From Membranipora membranacea (taxonomy: Eukaryota; Bryozoa; Gymnolaemata; Cheilostomatida; Membraniporidae): a stretch of 64,000 bases of DNA. The stretch lies in the NCBI GenBank assembly GCA_914767715.1, contig OU612067.1, positions 8,246,001 through 8,310,000 of the forward strand, in the 5' to 3' direction. The notes beneath the pieces are model-generated. The model was given only the letters and a program-made list of their open reading frames with translations. It searched no databases and was not told the origin of the DNA. Below, in pieces: positions 21,558-31,672 of the stretch. A program made the translations under genes and the position numbers. Within the stretch, counting starts at the first letter, position 1; each line of letters begins with the position of its first letter.

Positions 21558-24500
21558 TTAGTGACCACCTATAGGAGGTAACTTTGTGCCTCTCCTTGTT
21601 GAATTACCACTCTCAGGTTGCAGTCTTTTAGCTAATTCCATGCTACCGTTTCCATACAATTTGGATTTGTCCTCTCTTTCTTTAACTGTCGCTATCACAC
21701 CCTGTACGCTCTGGCGACCATCCTTTGGTGATCTTACTTTATTATTATTGCTGGTGTTGTTGTTCTGCGAGTATTTATTTTCATGTCTTTCTGTTAACAT
21801 GAAGTCTGCCCCTTTCTTACCAAGATTAGACCATTTATTCTTCAGTCTGATGGATTTCCCTGGTTTTGACATCTGTTCTAGCTTACCTAAACCACAGCAA
21901 AACACAGGATCATCATAATGATAACAATAAAATTACCCGTGAGTGATTTTAAGCCGCAAGGGGAATTATGTTAACTTATTAAATCAGTTTGACAACTCAT
22001 GCATTCCACATGGTATTGTCGTGTCCAGCAAGGCTGAGACCAAGGCACTGGATAGAATGTTTCAACATGTAGGAATAATATGTTTAATCAGCTTTGTACC
22101 TGCTAGATCAGGATTGAGCTGGTCTAAGTTGTGAAGTAAGGACAGATATTGGGGTAATCTCTGTGACCTTGACCTATCTGCTGTGTGTACAACCTTCACT
22201 AGGAGGTAAGTCTCTCTAGGCCTGAGGAATCTGTGTGCGTAGTCAAATCTCAGTCTAGCTATGTTCTGTATCTCTCCAGCACTCCAACTCATCAAATCTA
22301 TGTGATCTGGGGTCAAAGAACAATCATGTCAGTAGTAAGTTTTGGGTCAGTTTGTTTGTCATATGTTTGTGTTTTACCCTCGAAAATTTGAGAAACAGTA
22401 GCCCATATTAAATCACATTGCGTTAAACTGGGTTTTTGAATCAACAATACATCGATCAACGAGAACAAAACTGAAACATAGCTAGTAATAATATTATTTC
22501 CATTCCTCACAAGATTCTCAATATTGGTGTTTTCAAAATAGTAATGGCACCAGAATGGGATGGGTATGTTTCAATTATGGTACCTGTCTATGAAATTGTG
22601 CCTACACAGTCCTGGTTAGTTGAGGAGGATAATTATTACAATTATCAAACAATTGATTGGAAGGGGACACCCTGATATTTCGCATGCCCATACACCTTTC
22701 AAATTCTAGCATAAGGGCTGAATGCACATTAGATACAAATATGAGATGGATACAAAATCCAGCGGATACACACATGATAATAGGGTTATCCCTAGTCTGA
22801 GCCCCCCCCCCCCCCCCCCCCCCCAGACTTTTGCCCCTCGCCCGACGGCCCCCGGCGGGTTATCCCTATGAGGGGTTCTAAATAGATCTCCTATAACTAT
22901 TAAATTTGCCTCCAAAATAACCTGTCTTGAAAAGCTAAGACAAGGCATGTCAATGCAGTTTTCTTTAAGGCTATAGAGTGCAACTGTTAAATCAGTACCC
23001 AATAACAATGTATTTTTTTAGGTACTCATGTAGCATTATTGCACCTGTCTAGCCTTTGGTTGCATAATGTTATTATCAATATAATAGAGCAGTCACAATA
23101 TTTGCTTAAATCAACAACAATATAAAACAAATAGAGAATGAGCAGTACTGAAGTACCTGAAACCAATTGCATTACTGTCAACATTTTTACTGCATTGTAA
23201 TTGTTGTCTGTGACATTCTGATTCAGGCACCTGTCTAGGCCGCTATGTATCTACATGCCTTGCTCACACAAATTGAGGACTATGTGTTCAATATTTCGAA
23301 GTCTAGCCCTATCCTAAATGTCGTTTGTCATGTTTTTCAGTCTCCCATAATACAATGTTCTACAAATTTCTAGCAGATCAATATCACCATAAAATTACTG
23401 AACACTCTTCAGATTAAAAAAAATACTATTGTGCCAAAGTGTTGCGTTTGTAGTACACCGGAGGGGGCGTCGGGCGAGGGGCAAGAATCTGGGGGGCTCA
23501 GACTATATAGTACATCCTATTATCTAGAATTATGATGTTAGGTTGTAGTACAATCAAAGGTGTTGTAGGCTGCGTTTGCATCTATATGTACAATGTTGTA
23601 CACATCATCACATCTGTGTAATGTTATATCTGGCACAAAATGTTTTTATTTTACCACTGGTTTTATGACTCCATTGATGTGCTTGTCTTCGATGTTTGCG
23701 ATTGAATGCTTTTCAATTTTAATAACAGAAAATATGAAGCCTAATTTGCTGCAAAACAAATTATTTCAATACTTGCCAGCTGCACTGCACTTCAGCTATG
23801 CTTTTTAGGTCCCTACACTTTTATAATACAATGCACTGTGTAATGCTAACAATCAGAGACAGAAGATTGTCCTAAATCTCACCCAGAGTGTTGCAGCCTG
23901 ATAGTTTCCTCATACGATTCAACAGATGCATCGTCTGACAGAATGAGTTCAGTATCATCTTCTTATCGTCTACAAAAATTGCAACTGGTTAATCCTAGAG
24001 GGTGCAACATTTAACTTCTTGTTCATGTATCTAGACCTGACACACACTCTCTCTTCAAAACTCCAAAACGGCCAGTCTGTTATTTAGAAGTGAATGTCGC
24101 ATATGCCAATATTGCTTGGATAAGGCCTCATCGCATTTCAATTCAAATGTAATGTTCCATGTAAAGTTTTCTGTTCTTTAAACAAATAATTTTGTAGTAC
24201 AGGAATTATTGTTTTCACACTGCAGTCCATAGCAAATACTCAACACAAAATTTAATCTAACCTACCTCCATATCTGACAATGATGAGCCCTGGCTGAAAG
24301 TCTTCGTTGGGTTCGGCTGCCGTCAGGCCTCCCGGTAATTGTCTCGCCTTGTTGATGGCTGGTAACTTCAAACTCTGCAGAATTATGAGAAGTTATACAT
24401 TGAAGAACAAGAACCCTTATATTCGAAGGACAAATTCTTATCGAGTAAGAGTACCAATGTTGCTTTACTTCAGAGCAAAGAGTTAACTCTCACTTGTTCA

Positions 24501-24727
24501 AGGTATCAAACCTTTCTTGTCTCGTAATTATCAACATTCTCAAATTATTTATGTTTCACCAAATCAATGAGTAAATACATATCAGAAGGAAACGCGAATG
24601 ACGAACAAACACCTTATCATGGATTTTTGGCTAAAATACCTGACACCACTACCCATGTGCCCACTAGCCTGACGATCGGAGACAGCCAGTATTTGGCAGC
24701 AAACAGTAAAATTAAACCTACCATCAT
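21558..24727 (-). CDS. CXorf65/C22orf15-like protein, right-arm complete copy
   Basis: Five exons on the minus strand: 24722-24727 (ATGATG), 24266-24374, 23883-23969, 22100-22306 and 21558-21886, total 738 nt (245 aa), phases 0-1-1-1. The protein opens MMSLKLPAINKARQLPGG, then the core IIVRYGDDKKMILNSFCQTM, DHIDLMSW, FLRPRETYLLVKVV and LLHNLDQLNPDLAG. It ends in a basic, Asn/Ser-rich tail (KLEQMSKPGKSIRLKNKW ... RRGTKLPPIGGH). The core and the LLxNLDxxxPxL helix match the CXorf65/C22orf15 family, which has a ubiquitin-like-looking fold and unknown function. Exon 4 uses the donor CTAGCAG|GTACAAAG; reading past it meets a stop after nine codons. TATA box at 24782-24790. Converges with NDUFAF5. 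Exon 1 codes for only two methionines. Confidence 0.8.
22795..22856 (-). mobile_element. GC-rich micro-element with 12 bp TSD and C23 tract
   Basis: Sixty-two bp, flanked by exact direct repeats GGGTTATCCCTA (22783-22794 and 22857-22868). On the plus strand it reads GTCTGAGC, 23 consecutive C (22802-22824), then CAGACTTTTGCCCC and a GC-rich end. The duplication shows it is an inserted unit. The poly-C arm corresponds to the G-run near copy 2 in the left arm. Confidence 0.75.
23458..23505 (+). mobile_element. GC-rich micro-element, copy 5
   Basis: CCGGAGGGGGCGTCGGGCG, GAGGGGCAAGAATCTGG and the shared end GGGGGGCTCAGACTA. Imperfect TAGTACA repeats lie on both sides. Confidence 0.6.
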
Positions 24728-24781
24728 AGTAAAATATGGGTGTCAGTAATCCGCTCAGGATCAATTAATAACTGCATCAAA

Positions 24782-24790
24782 CTTTATATA
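24782..24790 (-). promoter_or_regulatory. TATA-like box of right CXorf65-like gene
   Basis: CTTTATATA on the plus strand is TATATAAAG on the minus strand, about 55 nt before the ATG at 24727. Conserved with 9194-9201. Confidence 0.5.
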
Positions 24791-25099
24791 AGTTATTTCA
24801 CTAACCTCAGTCTCATGCATAATTCACCGAATCTTCTTACTTCACAGCTCACCCTTCAAGGTTTTCAGCAGCACTTGTGTGGTAATTGGTTTGAAATTGG
24901 AGCCTTTTTGTTGGTGCCTTTATTGATATTCCCGACCAAATGTATCATTGAGAATGAAACAAGTAGCGCTTTGATGCCTTTTCTCACCTAATCGGACTCT
25001 ACACAAGAGAGGCTTGAGTAATATCACAGCATTTAATGTTGGGGTGAGTGCCTTCATATCAAAGGCATGCTGTTGGGAAGGAAAACATTGTTACAGAGC

Positions 25100-26770
25100 T
25101 ATACATTTTCTACAATTAGGCAAATTGACATAATTAGATTTGTTTAGAAATGGATGTGTCTTTTGTCCTGGTTGAAACGTTAGTTGTAAAAGCACACTCA
25201 TAAAGTCAACACTGACTGTTCCCAATGTAAATTCCAGTATGCTGTTTGTTATGTATGACAATTCTAGAATAAACTTTGACTGGGGCGGCTTCATTTGAGA
25301 ACCTGAGATTCCTGTTATTGTGATCAGGTTAATTTGTCACCATAATAACAATAGGCCTATAGTTTGAGAATTTTCAATATTGACCACATAACAAGTGTTC
25401 TAAATGATAAAACCAAAGGGGAACCTAAACTGAATCCTTTGGGTAAGTTCCTGCATGTATGTATGTTAATAATTTATCTGCACTTAGAGGGGGGGGGGTA
25501 AGGTATAGATAGGGCAATAATTAAGATACTGTCACCAGGTATAGTTTGTCACAAACACCAATACTTTGCTCACTTACCGTCCAACATACAGGAGCTAAAA
25601 TTAAAGTTACGCCATATGTAGAAAAAGCCTTCACTTTCAGTCAACATGTATTGTTACACAAAGGTTGATCGTGACTCCAGCACATGGCTGCTGACTTTTT
25701 CATTCCAATTATTCTCCATGATAGCATTCTGCTGCTAAGCCTAATTTCAATATATGTTGGTATAGGGTTGTATCACCTTGTCTAAAGTATTAAGCCGGTC
25801 TTGGTGATGTGAAGTATTTGTAGAGTCTATAAGATTTCTAAAATTTGAAGGATGTTTCATATTTACTGTGAAGGGGATGCCATATACTTCTGAAGACCTG
25901 CCATTTTGATTCGGTTCCGCCATGAGTTGATTCGTGACCGAATGTCATGAGGCCACATATGGCAAACAATAGTCTGAGACCCTTAGACTTTGTCCCCCTG
26001 CCTGCACGATGAGCCTCCGGCTAATAATAATGATAAAGTCTTAACCCATTTTGACAGCGACTGTGAAATACAATGGTTGTAAGTTGTCTGCTTATAGATA
26101 TTGAAAACATAACTCCCACTGGACCCACTCTCATAATTAGTCAGCTTTTTAAGGCACTCTCATGTTGTTTTGACTTATGCATTGATGAGGCCTGACATAC
26201 TTCTGTATGGAAAACTGCGTTTGTGATAAGATATTAATGATAACAAAATCATGTAGCAATATTTTACCACAGCTCTGAGAAGAAAATTTAAGTGTATAGG
26301 AGACTTTTGTACACTTCACATGCCAAAACTCCGATCCTGGTATGCCCCACACTTTGCTACCATGGGAGTAGGAAAATATCCCTAGCCTGTTTTTCAGCTT
26401 TTAGTAAGAATTTGACAATCCAGTATATCCTATCTTACCATAAATAAGGCACGGAGGGTATTATACAAGAATTGAAAAAGTTCCTTCCGACCGATCCCTA
26501 CAAAGACATCAGTTTAGTGATTTTGCATCCAAGCTACCCTGGGTGTATTTAGTCACTATAATCCATGAGACAAGATGGTGAGTTGGTATGAGGCAGCATA
26601 TTATTATTGATAAGACTGTATTGTAATCCTTTGTGAAAATAGCGAAAAGTGAAAATAAAAAATATTAAATATTGCACCAGTTAGCAATATTTATGGTAAA
26701 ATTAAGGCAGCATTATTTTATGGTTGAGCATTTTTTAAATTTGTCTATAAAAATAGTGATATCAATTTTC
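25100..26770. other. Intergenic between the two right-arm genes
   Basis: No supported gene. It aligns in reverse with 7170-8900 of the left arm except for the R1 insertion there. The part nearest the IAP stop (26560-26770) is its 3' UTR by homology. A poly-G run lies at about 25490. Confidence 0.5.
25970..26021 (-). mobile_element. GC-rich micro-element, copy 6
   Basis: Plus strand TAGTCTGAGACCC, GACTTTGTCCCCCTGCC and GAGCCTCCGGC. Reverse orientation of the family and more diverged. Confidence 0.5.
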
Positions 26771-26772
26771 AG

Positions 26773-28707
26773 TTATGCGAAATACACTTTCATAGTTCCA
26801 GTAAGCTGTCCATGACATTTCATACACCTTGGTGAGTGATCAGCGGGAGATGCCTTTGTTATGTTGATCTCGTCGGTGTTACACGATTCACAGAGAGTGA
26901 GATGTCCACATGGGAGTGAAATTCTGCAGGCCGGTACAAACCTTCCGGTTTTAATTTCGCAAACTAAACACGAGTTCTCAAATCTCTTGCGCCGTTCAGA
27001 TGCTAATATTAGGCCGGGTCTGGATGGATTATTATCAACTTGCAGGGCTCTAGCGAGATCTTCTTCAGCAAGGACTGGATTTTGCTTTGTATTATTTTGC
27101 GAAATGTCTGTTTTTGGAAGAGCAGAGATAGCTCCACATTCCATCTGGTATTTGACCTCGACTAGGTCTTTAATATGATCAAATGGGCCACCGTGGTGGT
27201 TGATGGCTGCCTCTATCTGATCGTCAGTGTATTCAAGGTTTTGGCAAACTTCATACATCATATCCTTTGCAGTACGGGATTCCTGTTCAATGACTTCTGC
27301 TTTCTTTTGTGCAACTGTTTTTCGTACACATTTCTTGTTGGAAGGTGTGTTTGCATGTACTTTCTCAACAAAGTCTTGTCCTTTCTGTTGAACCAGGAAA
27401 GCGCAGTCAGGGAACCAGCAGGCATGCTCTACCCACGGATCGTCTGTTACTTGCCATTCTCGAAGACCCCCAGAGCAGTAAAAGCATCGGACCTGATCAT
27501 CGAATCCAGTGAAGTAAAATCCCGCCTCACACAATCTCTCTTTAGTTAATGATGAACTAGCTGACCATCTGTTGTAGGTTCTAAGTCTTGAGGGTTGGGG
27601 TGCATACTCAATATGAGCTGCCCTAGTAGTGGAAATTCCTAATGTGCTGCTATCCACAGATAAAGTCCCAATACGGCTATGGCGATCAGGTTCTGGGGCA
27701 CTAAACATAGATATATTCTTCAGGTCATCTGCACTCAGTTTGTCACTGCGGTATTCCCTGTTCCCACAGTTAAGTCCTTTGACATAATGGCAAAATGCAA
27801 AAGATCTTGCATGCTCAAGCATAGGGATATCATCTCGTTCCCAGCGACGAAGGCTACCTCTGCAGAATACGCACTGCACACGGTCATAATCGTCAACGGA
27901 GTAAAATCCGGCTTGCGCCATTTTCATTCCAGACAGATTTCCTTCTAAAGGCCAGGTGACTTGGAATGTTTTTCTACGCTGCCTCTCATCTACCATAAGT
28001 GATTCTCTTTCCTCCGGAGTGAGTTCATTGAGAACATATGTGAGGAACTCTCTGGGTCCCATTTCGTTGAGTTTGCGTTGGAGGCTTAGAGGCAGAAGTG
28101 GGTTGTGGTTCTCAGGGAATCTTGGTACTGTGTAGACCTGTATATGAGTTCCTGGTTGTTTAGTCCATTGGTCTGGTTGGATGTGATGCAGGATTGCGGG
28201 GATCTCATCATCACCATCAGACTTTTTAAAACTTTCCTTGTGCCTTGCAGTTTCCTGAAGGTATTCTTCAGTACTGCTATAATTGTCCTCTAAATATTCC
28301 AAGTTTGTGTTTGGTACCACTGCAACATCGTTGCAGTTACAGATTTGTGTCAATTGATTTACATTCAGGTTACCCTGTTCTGATCTAAGCTTTGCTACTG
28401 CGAGCAAAAATATAGATAGAGTCAATAGACTTTCTGCGACAGAAGCTGCGGAGTGTCCTATAAAATTTAATGTCTCATCTGCAATATATAGTGCTGATGT
28501 GCTGTGAGTGGAGACCTCAAAGTTGCCACAGGCCAGTTTTATGAGTAGAATACAGATTTCCACCTCAAACGGCATGATGGTGTCTGTAGACTTTTGGCGA
28601 CAAGTGTGGTTTAATCCAAAGTTATTATAGTGAAGAACATTTTTAGTGCTGTTGTGTGCCCCTTCATTTGAATCCCTTGGTGGTCCTCCATTTTGTGAGA
28701 TTGCCAT
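26773..28707 (-). CDS. IAP-family protein, copy 2 (2xBIR, UBA, RING)
   Basis: Single coding exon of 644 aa, starting MAISQNGGPPRDSNEG. An acceptor (CTTCCTTAGCACTACAG) lies 14 nt before the ATG, as in copy 1, so a leader exon is spliced on. Hydrophobic stretches: MPFEVEICILLIKLACG and SLLTLSIFLLAVAKL. BIR1 C279, C282, H299, C306; BIR2 C408, C411, H428, C435; then a UBA-like segment (DMMYEVCQNLEYTDDQI) and a C-terminal RING (CLVC ... CGH ... CMKC) ending GTMKVYFA. All zinc ligands are kept, so both copies look functional. It should bind caspases or partners through its BIRs and act as an E3 ligase by its RING (known for the family). Relative to copy 1, the last two thirds are nearly the same; the first 160 residues are only loosely alignable. 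Confidence 0.9.
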   Translation of the reverse strand: MAISQNGGPPRDSNEGAHNSTKNVLHYNNFGLNHTCRQKSTDTIMPFEVEICILLIKLACGNFEVSTHSTSALYIADETLNFIGHSAASVAESLLTLSIFLLAVAKLRSEQGNLNVNQLTQICNCNDVAVVPNTNLEYLEDNYSSTEEYLQETARHKESFKKSDGDDEIPAILHHIQPDQWTKQPGTHIQVYTVPRFPENHNPLLPLSLQRKLNEMGPREFLTYVLNELTPEERESLMVDERQRRKTFQVTWPLEGNLSGMKMAQAGFYSVDDYDRVQCVFCRGSLRRWERDDIPMLEHARSFAFCHYVKGLNCGNREYRSDKLSADDLKNISMFSAPEPDRHSRIGTLSVDSSTLGISTTRAAHIEYAPQPSRLRTYNRWSASSSLTKERLCEAGFYFTGFDDQVRCFYCSGGLREWQVTDDPWVEHACWFPDCAFLVQQKGQDFVEKVHANTPSNKKCVRKTVAQKKAEVIEQESRTAKDMMYEVCQNLEYTDDQIEAAINHHGGPFDHIKDLVEVKYQMECGAISALPKTDISQNNTKQNPVLAEEDLARALQVDNNPSRPGLILASERRKRFENSCLVCEIKTGRFVPACRISLPCGHLTLCESCNTDEINITKASPADHSPRCMKCHGQLTGTMKVYFA

Positions 28708-28719
28708 TATTGTATCTTG

Positions 28720-30640
28720 ATCTGTAGTGCTAAGGAAGAAGAAATGGTAATTGAAAAAATATATCAGCTAATCACACAAGCAAGAAAAGGACCTTTATAT
28801 GCTGTCATAGGTGGACGTAACCATCTTGGTAAGCAAAACCTTGACATTTAATAGTGGATAAAAATTGATTATCATTGATCAATGTAAAATTACATACCAC
28901 AGTAGCTCTCCACTGTGAACGTCGGGATTTCACAATTTTCTTTCCATCGCACAAGTGTGATATGCCTAATATTCATGTTGGTACTACCTTTATTATCACA
29001 CCAATGATATGGTATATGCAAAAACTTACCTGGTTGCAATGGTGTAACGATTTTCACTGTTTCCTAGAGTGTTCTTTATGGCGCTAAAACCTTCAATGAG
29101 AACAAACAAACACACAGAGTTAATTTATCTACTGTGTTAGGATTCCGGAAATCCCTTCCCATGAATCATGTAAAATACAATCATTGCTGCAATAATAACC
29201 ATAACCATGTATCAATATATTGTTACTGGCAAAGGACCATATATAATATATGGTTTTTATTATGTCATCATGCACCCCTCAGCAACACATCACGTTATCA
29301 CGATGCAATCATTGATATTCACAGCCACATGGCAAGGATATTGATTTCTTTGGGAAAACCAACATTGGTTTTTCCCAGTTATGATTCCAATCTTCGGGTT
29401 TTTCCAGTACAGAAGTCCAATGTAATTCAGTCTAGCCTTGTCACACAGCTACTTTTGTGTAGCCATATGACAAGGCTGAGTTCAGCCATCTACTCTCATC
29501 AATCAATACTGAGATACATTACTGCTTTCTTAAATCAATGTAGGATGTGTCTAAGAATAATTGATCTCACAGCAATCTGCAATGCTGTTCTTACTATGGT
29601 ACACCAATTGACTGGTTATTTAGCGATTATAAAAAGTTATTTTTTTATTCATCCAAACTGTTTTATTATCCAGGAGCTTAGCATGTTTGGTTGAAAGAAA
29701 ATCATTATTAATAATCGATGTAAAATCCCATTCACAGTAGCTCTCAACATCTTGCGTTGTTGCCTATTGGTTAAATTATTTACCTTCACAGCAGCAGCAA
29801 TTAGCCAGAATAAAGAGAATAATATGAGATTGTAATAATGCAAAGATTTCAGCATTCAAAAGGATGGATCTTTTCTTGCAACGCTGTATATTTTGTTTTG
29901 TTTAGAAAAAACAGAGAGATCAAAGAAGTTTGGAAGAGAAAAACATTGAAAGTCCATAAGATATCTCAAAGTGAGTAACCATAACTTACCATTTACCATT
30001 TACCATGCAAAATATGCTGATCTTTTGGATATTAGTCCTGGTAACTCCTCATACGTCTGACAGTTCACTTGTCAATGAGTAAGGTTTTTGGTTGATCAAA
30101 TGATCTTGTTAGTCATGTGACTTCAATCACATGCCACATGTGGTGACTGGTCGCCACATGGCTCCACAGGATATCCTGTGCAGTGGGAGCCACTGAGTTT
30201 TGACAGGTACAAAGTAAGTTGTAAATATATTGTAAAAAACAGAGTCTGGGTGACACAATGTTTTTTTTCTGGAAATCCGTTTATTATTTCATCATATATT
30301 ACTACTATATGTTGTTGCCTCAGTGATGCATTCTGCTTGCAGGATAGCCTTGTGACATAGTCTATCTCTGCAGCACAGCAGTGGTGGCGCTGCCTTCCAT
30401 CAAGAAAGGCAACTCCCAGGGTTCAAGGTTATGAGATATCAAAACCAGTGTTCCATTTAGGCCCAAATATTTCCAAAATATGGGTTTCCATTGTTTTCCC
30501 AATTTTGGTACTCAGACTAGGTGAATTAGTTCAAGCCCAATGCTTCAGAGACGAACGTATGCCTCAACAGTTCGCACATGCGCAGACTGTCAGTGATGAT
30601 TAGTTCTTGGATTTCCCAGTGGGATTTCCACTTCCTTTAG
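28720..30640. other. Intergenic upstream of IAP copy 2
   Basis: Right-arm counterpart of 2600-5180. Contains TTATTAATAATC foldback words (about 29705) and quoted anchors near 29930-30050. The open frame at 29134-29694 has no family features and no match to the left arm's frames, so it is not annotated as a gene. About 30360-30560 has no left-arm equivalent. Confidence 0.5.
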
Positions 30641-30643
30641 TAG

Positions 30644-30898
30644 TAGGTAACTTCGCGCCCTTGGTATCTATATTAAATAATCATTAATTATAATCATTTT
30701 CATGGGGAAATCCAACTGAATCCAACTTGAATTCAAGTTGTCTCCCTATTACCAATGAGGAGATAATTCTAAGTTTCATGTCAATATCATTGAAAAACCA
30801 TATACCTAATCATAAAATCTATTCAGTTGGATTTCCCCATGAAAATGATTATAATTAATGATTATTTACTATAGATACCAAGGTCGCGAAGTTACCTA
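30644..30898. mobile_element. Foldback MITE family F3, copy A
   Basis: Ends TAGGTAACTTCGCG ... CGCGAAGTTACCTA, subterminal CTTGGTATCTATA, and long arms containing CCAACTGAAT and AACTTGAATTCAAGTT. 255 bp, non-coding. It abuts copy B with one intervening base (G). Confidence 0.85.
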
Positions 30899-30899
30899 G

Positions 30900-31184
30900 T
30901 AGGTAAATTCGCGACCTTGGTATATATATTAAATAATCAATAAATAATCAATGGAAATCCCATTTTCATTGGAAAATCCAACTGAATCCAACTTGAATTC
31001 AAGTTGTCTCCATATCACCAATGAGGAGATAATTCTAAGTTTCATGTCATGAAACTTAGAATTATCTCCTCATTGGTAATAGGGAGACAACTTGAATTCA
31101 AGTTGGATTTCCCAATGAAAATGGGATTTCCATTGATTATTTATTGATTATTTAATATATATACCAAGGTCGCGAATTTACCTA
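30900..31184. mobile_element. Foldback MITE family F3, copy B
   Basis: 285 bp almost perfect palindrome: TAGGTAAATTCGCGACC ... GGTCGCGAATTTACCTA. Its centre TTTCATGTCATGAAA joins arms of about 140 bp, so the whole element can fold on itself. Confidence 0.9.
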
Positions 31185-31417
31185 ATGAAGTCATTACATT
31201 ATTGGTAATAGCTCTGGATCACGCTTCTAGAATGATTTCCCTAGTTTGCGTTACATGACACAATAATGTATATTATTCAACCTGACGGGTGCTTACCATA
31301 ACCATAACAGCCTGGCCTTGAAATGATTTGCTCGGCGACCTTTGCAAGTTAATGTATTATGAATGATAAGCTGGTTATCGCAAGGCTATGGTATTCCACA
31401 CTGACATAATAGGTAAA

Positions 31418-31672
31418 TAGGTAAATTCGCGCCCTTGGTAACTATAATTAATAATCATTAATTATAATCATTTTCATGGGGAAATCCAACTGAATAGATT
31501 TTATGATAAGGTAAACGGTTTTTCAATGATATTGACATGAAACTTAGAATGATCTCCTCATTGGTAATAGGGAGACAACTTGAATTCAAGCTGGATTCAG
31601 TTGGATTTCCCCATGAAAATGATTATGATTAATGATTATTTAATATAGATACCAAGGGCGCGAATCTACCTA
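31418..31672. mobile_element. Foldback MITE family F3, copy C
   Basis: 255 bp, TAGGTAAATTCGCGCCC ... GGGCGCGAATCTACCTA. Interior shared with A, including the stretch between GAATAGATTTTATGAT and GACATGAAACTTAGAAT, but in reverse orientation. Confidence 0.85.

Larger units (their letters stand above)
22090..30640 (-). repeat. Right arm of large inverted duplication
   Basis: Reverse-complement partner of about 2600-12175. Exon lengths of the CXorf65-like gene are identical in exons 1-3, and the IAP gene and its 3' flank align. Intergenic DNA aligns patchily, with small indels, so the duplication is not recent. The outer edge, TTGGATTTCCCAGTGGGATT at about 30607-30627, pairs with 2610-2630; three foldback elements begin directly outside it. 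Confidence 0.85.

Noticed and set aside
29134-29694. 186-codon plus-strand open frame
   Set aside because: Composition is like translated AT-rich repeat DNA, there are no domains, and the left arm has no equivalent frame.
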